A stretch of 7,567 bases of DNA from Massilia sp. UBA2709 (GTDB lineage Bacteria; Pseudomonadota; Gammaproteobacteria; Burkholderiales; Burkholderiaceae_D): NCBI GenBank assembly GCA_002354135.1, contig DEKZ01000473.1, positions 1 to 7,567 of the forward strand, given 5' to 3'. Both the position numbers and the translations under genes were made by a program. Every line of letters starts with the position of its first letter. Positions within the stretch are counted from its first letter, which is position 1. The notes beneath the pieces are model-generated. The model was given only the letters and a program-made list of their open reading frames with translations, searched no databases and was not told where the DNA came from. This document shows positions 5,273 to 7,567 of the stretch, piece by piece.

Positions 5273-6902
5273 CGCGGGCCGGTGACTGCCCGGTGGCCTT
5301 GGGCGCCTTGCGGTTGCGCCGCAAAAGATGACGGATGCGCGCGCTCAGCGCGTCCGGATGATAAGGTTTCTGCAGCAGGTGCACGGAAGCGCTCAGCTTT
5401 CCTTCGTGCGCCAGCACCCCTTCCGCATAACCCGAGGTGTACAGGATCTGCGCCTGCGGCAGGTGGCGGCGCACCACCTCGCCCAGCTGCAGGCTGCTCA
5501 CCGGTCCCGGCATGATCACGTCGGTGAACACCAGGTCGATGTGGCGGCCGCTCTCGATCAGCTCCACGGCGCCGGCGGCGTCGCAGGCTTCCAGCACCTC
5601 GTAGCCGAGTGCCGACAGGATGGCGCAGGTCGAGGTGCGCACGTCTTCCTCGTCCTCCACCACCAGGATGGTTTCCAGGCCGCCGCACAGCGGCGTGTCC
5701 ACCGCCGCCTCCGGCATGGCGGCCTCGACCTTGCTGCGCGGCAGGTAGATGCGCACGCTGGTGCCCATGCCGGCCTGGCTGCGCAGCAGGATCTCGCCGC
5801 CGGACTGCTTGACGAAGCCATAGGCCATCGACAGGCCCAGCCCCGTGCCCTGCCCCAGCGGCTTGGTCGTGAAGAAGGGCTCGAAGGCGCGCTGCAGCAC
5901 CTCGGGCGGCATGCCCTTGCCGGTGTCGGCGATCTCGATCATCACGTAGTTGCCGGCCGGGATCTCGGGCGGGGCCGCGTCGGCGCCGACATTGGTGGCG
6001 CGGATGGTGAGCGTGCCGCTGCCGTCCATCGCGTCGCGGGCGTTGATGGCCAGGTTCAGCAGAACGTTGTTGAGCTGGTTGGGGTCGGCCAGGGTGCTGC
6101 CCAGCCCGGGGTCGATCTCGGTGACGATGCGCGCGCTGGGGCCCAGCACGCGGCGCATCATGTCGTCCATCTCGCGCAGCAGGTGGCCTGGATTGAGCAC
6201 CACCGACTGCAGCGGCTGGCGCCGGGCGAAGGCCAGCAGGTGCGAGGACAGCTTGGCGCCGCGCTCGACGCCGGCCAGCGCCATCTCGACGCGGGTGCGG
6301 GCGGCATCGTTCAGGCCGCCGACCAGCTTGAGCAGCTGCAGGTTGCCGCCGATGATCTGCAGGACGTTGTTGAAGTCGTGGGCGACCCCGCCGGTGAGCT
6401 GGCCGATCGCCTCCATCTTCTGCGCCTGGTGCAGGGCCGACTGGCTGGCGGCGAGTTCTTCCTGGCTGCGGCGCAGCGAGACGAAGGCCTGGTCGCGCTC
6501 GCGCCGCGCGACGCAGGCGGCGCTGTGGTACTGCACGCGGGCGACCAGCTCGCGCGGGTCGGGCCACTTGACCATGTAGTCGTTGGCGCCGGCGGCAAAG
6601 GCGCGCGCCTTGATCTCGGGATCGTCCTCGGACGAGAGCAGGATGACGGGGATGTGTTCGGTGTCGCGATTGGCGCGCAACAGGCGCGTGACCTCGAAGC
6701 CGTCGAGGTCGGGCATGCGCAGGTCGACCAGCACCACGGTGGCGCCGATTTCGAGCGCCAGCTCGGCCGCGCGCCGCGGACTCGATTCGTAGCGCAGCAC
6801 GTGCTTGACACACGTGGAAAGCCCGTGCTCGATGATCTGCTGCGCAAAAGGCTCGTCGTCGATCAAGAGGATGGAGCAGTTGCTGGATTCGTCTTCGATC
6901 AT
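5259..6902 (-). CDS. Hybrid histidine kinase REC-HisKA-HATPase-REC with WspR-like N-terminal receiver
   Basis: A soluble kinase of 547 residues from ATG 6902; an in-frame ATG at 6917 would give 552, and the numbers here follow that longer form. The N-terminal receiver (about 15-130) has Asp20/Asp21, phospho-acceptor Asp65 in LVDLRMPDLDG, Ser95/Ser96 and Lys117. Its end, DYMVKWPDPRELVARVQYHS, and the following helix closely recall the diguanylate cyclase WspR. A coiled-coil-like linker leads to MEAIGQLTGGVAHDFNN with His180. The ATPase domain has Asn288/Asn292, G1 DTGKGM (Asp331), FEPFFTTK and GQGTGLGLS. The C-terminal receiver has Glu421/Asp422, phospho-acceptor Asp466 in FTDVIMP, Thr494 and Lys517. 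All catalytic residues are intact. There is no sensory domain: input must come as phosphate or by protein contact on the first receiver, so it looks like a mid-relay node. The core and last receiver resemble those of the PAS kinase at 251-2158. It converges on the phytochrome/response-regulator transcript, suggesting but not proving a link. Confidence 0.93.
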   Translation of the reverse strand: MIEDESSNCSILLIDDEPFAQQIIEHGLSTCVKHVLRYESSPRRAAELALEIGATVVLVDLRMPDLDGFEVTRLLRANRDTEHIPVILLSSEDDPEIKARAFAAGANDYMVKWPDPRELVARVQYHSAACVARRERDQAFVSLRRSQEELAASQSALHQAQKMEAIGQLTGGVAHDFNNVLQIIGGNLQLLKLVGGLNDAARTRVEMALAGVERGAKLSSHLLAFARRQPLQSVVLNPGHLLREMDDMMRRVLGPSARIVTEIDPGLGSTLADPNQLNNVLLNLAINARDAMDGSGTLTIRATNVGADAAPPEIPAGNYVMIEIADTGKGMPPEVLQRAFEPFFTTKPLGQGTGLGLSMAYGFVKQSGGEILLRSQAGMGTSVRIYLPRSKVEAAMPEAAVDTPLCGGLETILVVEDEEDVRTSTCAILSALGYEVLEACDAAGAVELIESGRHIDLVFTDVIMPGPVSSLQLGEVVRRHLPQAQILYTSGYAEGVLAHEGKLSASVHLLQKPYHPDALSARIRHLLRRNRKAPKATGQSPARAQGA

Positions 6903-7077
6903 CGCCCTACACCTCATCTGCTGTCAGGATCCCCGTCATTGGAATTGTTTTTTGGGAAGCATTGATTCTACACCAATGTGTCTGGACGAGCCCGTCAAAT
7001 TCAACAATTGTGCGAAGCAGTACTTGCAGCGCCGAAAAGCGCCATCACATTGGCGTCACCATGTTTTTGCGAGCGGC
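6903..7077. promoter_or_regulatory. Divergent spacer between hybrid kinase and HNH gene
   Basis: This spacer is visibly richer in A+T than the rest of the window, including a T6 run near 6947. A minus-strand TAGAAT (6970-6965) is a candidate -10 for the kinase; a TTGACG (6998-6993) lies upstream but 22 bases away, too far for a standard sigma-70 pair. The 8-mer CCAATGTG (6973-6980) recurs inverted as CACATTGG (7046-7053), and the second copy lies in a small hairpin CGCCA/TGGCG (7040-7055). I see no clear plus-strand promoter for the HNH gene. No convincing gene lies in this stretch. Confidence 0.4.
6910..6915 (-). promoter_or_regulatory. Shine-Dalgarno GAGGTG deciding the hybrid kinase start
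   Basis: Read on the minus strand, GAGGTG (6915-6910) lies 7 bases before ATG 6902 and matches the 16S anti-Shine-Dalgarno over six bases. It is embedded in the alternative upstream start (ATG 6917), which has no such site in front of it. This favours translation from 6902. Confidence 0.7.
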
Positions 7078-7083
7078 GAGGAA
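7078..7083 (+). promoter_or_regulatory. Ribosome binding site GAGGAA before the HNH gene
   Basis: GAGGAA stands 3 bases (GAGGA: 4 bases) ahead of ATG 7087, slightly close but usable. Other in-frame starts upstream, such as ATG 6976, lack a comparable site, so this selects the short 96-residue product. Confidence 0.55.
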
Positions 7084-7086
7084 TGC

Positions 7087-7377
7087 ATGACAGACCCGGT
7101 ATGCCCCCTGTGCGGACGCGAACTCGGCACGGTGAACATCGATCGCCACCACCTCGTACCGAAGACTTTCAAGGGCAAGGAACAGTTCCCGATCCATAAG
7201 ATCTGCCACCGCAAGATCCACTCCGCCTTCACCGAGCGCGAACTGCTGCGCACCTATCACACCTGGGAGGCCTTGCGCGGCCACGAGGAAATCCGCGCCT
7301 TCATCGCCTGGGTTGCGAAGAAGCCTCCTGAGTTTTATACCCGTACCTTTACCTCGAACGCGAAGAAACGCAAGTAA
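7087..7377 (+). CDS. Small stand-alone HNH-family protein
   Basis: The 96-residue product has CPLCGREL (Cys6, Cys9), then DRHHLVPKTFKGK (His21, His22), then His37 and CHRKIH (Cys40, His41, His45). This is the layout of a zinc-binding beta-beta-alpha metal HNH nuclease fold: a C-x2-C knuckle, the DHH-type catalytic histidine and the closing C/H-x3-H. Short HNH proteins of this kind, ending soon after a helical segment such as TWEALRGHEEIRAFIAWVAKKP, are known in many proteobacteria and have no assigned role that I know of. No DNA-recognition, toxin-delivery or restriction domain is fused, and no immunity or methylase gene is adjacent. Its G+C content is lower than that of its neighbours, notably in the last 60 bases, and the C-terminus is lysine-rich (NAKKRK), so nucleic-acid binding or recent acquisition is possible. 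Reading in the same frame is open far upstream into the kinase, but that part overlaps the kinase start and is not believed coding. Confidence 0.8.
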   Translation: MTDPVCPLCGRELGTVNIDRHHLVPKTFKGKEQFPIHKICHRKIHSAFTERELLRTYHTWEALRGHEEIRAFIAWVAKKPPEFYTRTFTSNAKKRK

Positions 7378-7399
7378 AAAATTTCAAGGCGTTGCTGAC

Positions 7400-7429
7400 T
7401 TGACAAATTTGACGAAATTATTTCATGCT
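7400..7429 (+). promoter_or_regulatory. Possible sigma-70 promoter for the amidase-like gene
   Basis: A consensus -35 TTGACA (7400-7405) lies in an AT-rich patch. The best -10 at an 18-base spacing is CATGCT (7424-7429), a weak match. It stands 27 bases before the ATG at 7456 and shortly after the HNH stop codon, so the amidase gene probably has its own transcript. Confidence 0.35.
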
Positions 7430-7431
7430 GA

Positions 7432-7453
7432 GCGGTCTCTTCCACAGGACCGC
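7432..7453 (+). repeat. Inverted repeat GCGGTC-N10-GACCGC overlapping the amidase ribosome binding site
   Basis: Perfect 6-bp arms lie at 7432-7437 and 7448-7453. The Shine-Dalgarno AGGA (7446-7449), 6 bases before ATG 7456, is half in the loop and half in the right arm. It could be an operator just downstream of the promoter-like sequence, or an mRNA hairpin that tunes translation. Confidence 0.4.
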
Positions 7454-7455
7454 CC

Positions 7456-7567
7456 ATGGATTTCGCTGACTACCTGCAACACGACGCCACCGCGCTGGCC
7501 CACTGCGTCGCCCGCGGCGACGTGTCTCCGGGCGAGCTGCTCTCCCTCGCCCTGGCGCGCAACGCCG
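7456..7567 (+). CDS. Amidase-signature family enzyme, N-terminus only (truncated by window edge)
   Basis: Thirty-seven codons are visible before the window ends. The start, MDFADYLQHDATALAHCVARGDVSPGELL, followed by a run of small and hydrophobic helix residues, matches the usual opening of amidase-signature enzymes: a D-A-x-x-L-A-x-x-V-x-x-G-x-x-S-P-x-E-L-L pattern before the first helix. Members hydrolyse amide bonds with a Ser-cisSer-Lys triad in the cytoplasm; examples are glutamyl-tRNA amidotransferase subunit A and 6-aminohexanoate cyclic dimer hydrolase. The catalytic residues lie beyond the window, so the substrate and even activity cannot be judged. A good Shine-Dalgarno, AGGA, lies 6 bases ahead of the ATG. 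Confidence 0.68.
   Translation, partial: MDFADYLQHDATALAHCVARGDVSPGELLSLALARNA

Noticed and set aside
5328..6965. 545-codon plus-strand open frame opposite the REC-kinase-REC gene
   Set aside because: It is a shadow of the real minus-strand gene: no family motif, biased composition, and it spans the kinase's own start region. The other overlapping minus frame (5029-6813) is Arg/Ala/Pro-rich and also has no motif.
6805..7086. Upstream extension of the HNH reading frame, including ATG 6805 and ATG 6976
   Set aside because: The frame is open, but it overlaps the start of the minus-strand kinase and lacks a ribosome binding site; homology-like sequence begins only at CPLCG after ATG 7087, which has GAGGAA in front.
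6938..7086. Riboswitch or small RNA in the AT-richer spacer
   Set aside because: Only short stems of 4-5 bp and one distant 8-mer inverted repeat are visible; no known class is recognisable.

Overview
The window is dense, GC-rich (roughly two thirds G+C by eye) bacterial chromosome coding almost wall to wall. It holds no RNA gene, CRISPR array, insertion sequence or phage gene that I can support. Codon usage, the soluble CckA-like hybrid kinases and a heme-oxygenase-free phytochrome plus small response regulator suggest a betaproteobacterium, perhaps of the Oxalobacteraceae (Massilia/Telluria-like). That placement is an inference from general resemblance, not a database result.

Layout: (a) 1-254, minus strand, the N-terminal 84 codons of a PLP-dependent serine/threonine dehydratase-like enzyme, cut by the window edge. 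Its ATG overlaps the stop of the next gene upstream (ATGA). (b) 251-2158, minus strand, a soluble hybrid histidine kinase, PAS-PAS-HisKA-HATPase-REC. (c) 2159-2407, a divergent control region with two nested or adjacent inverted repeats and three CATTGCC direct repeats. (d) 2408-4654, plus strand, a complete bacteriophytochrome (PAS-GAF-PHY-HisKA-HATPase). It is followed after 16 bases by (e) 4671-5126, an Rcp1-like single-domain response regulator. (f) 5127-5258, a convergent intergenic stretch with two GC-rich hairpins. (g) 5259-6902, minus strand, a REC-HisKA-HATPase-REC hybrid kinase whose N-terminal receiver resembles that of the diguanylate cyclase WspR. (h) 6903-7086, a divergent, relatively AT-rich spacer. 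(i) 7087-7377, plus strand, a small stand-alone HNH protein. (j) 7378-7455, a spacer with a promoter-like TTGACA and a hairpin touching the ribosome binding site. (k) 7456-7567, the start of an amidase-signature enzyme, cut by the window edge.

Taken together, genes b, d, e and g form a compact signalling island: three histidine kinases and four receiver domains in about 6.7 kb. The phytochrome/response-regulator pair is the obvious red/far-red light two-component system, with biliverdin expected on Cys14. No heme oxygenase gene (bphO) is present here, so biliverdin must be made from elsewhere. The two flanking hybrid kinases share one type of catalytic core and could feed into or branch from the phytochrome relay, but the sequence shows only proximity. 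The dehydratase, HNH protein and amidase are accessory flanking genes. The dehydratase is tied to kinase (b) by a translational overlap.
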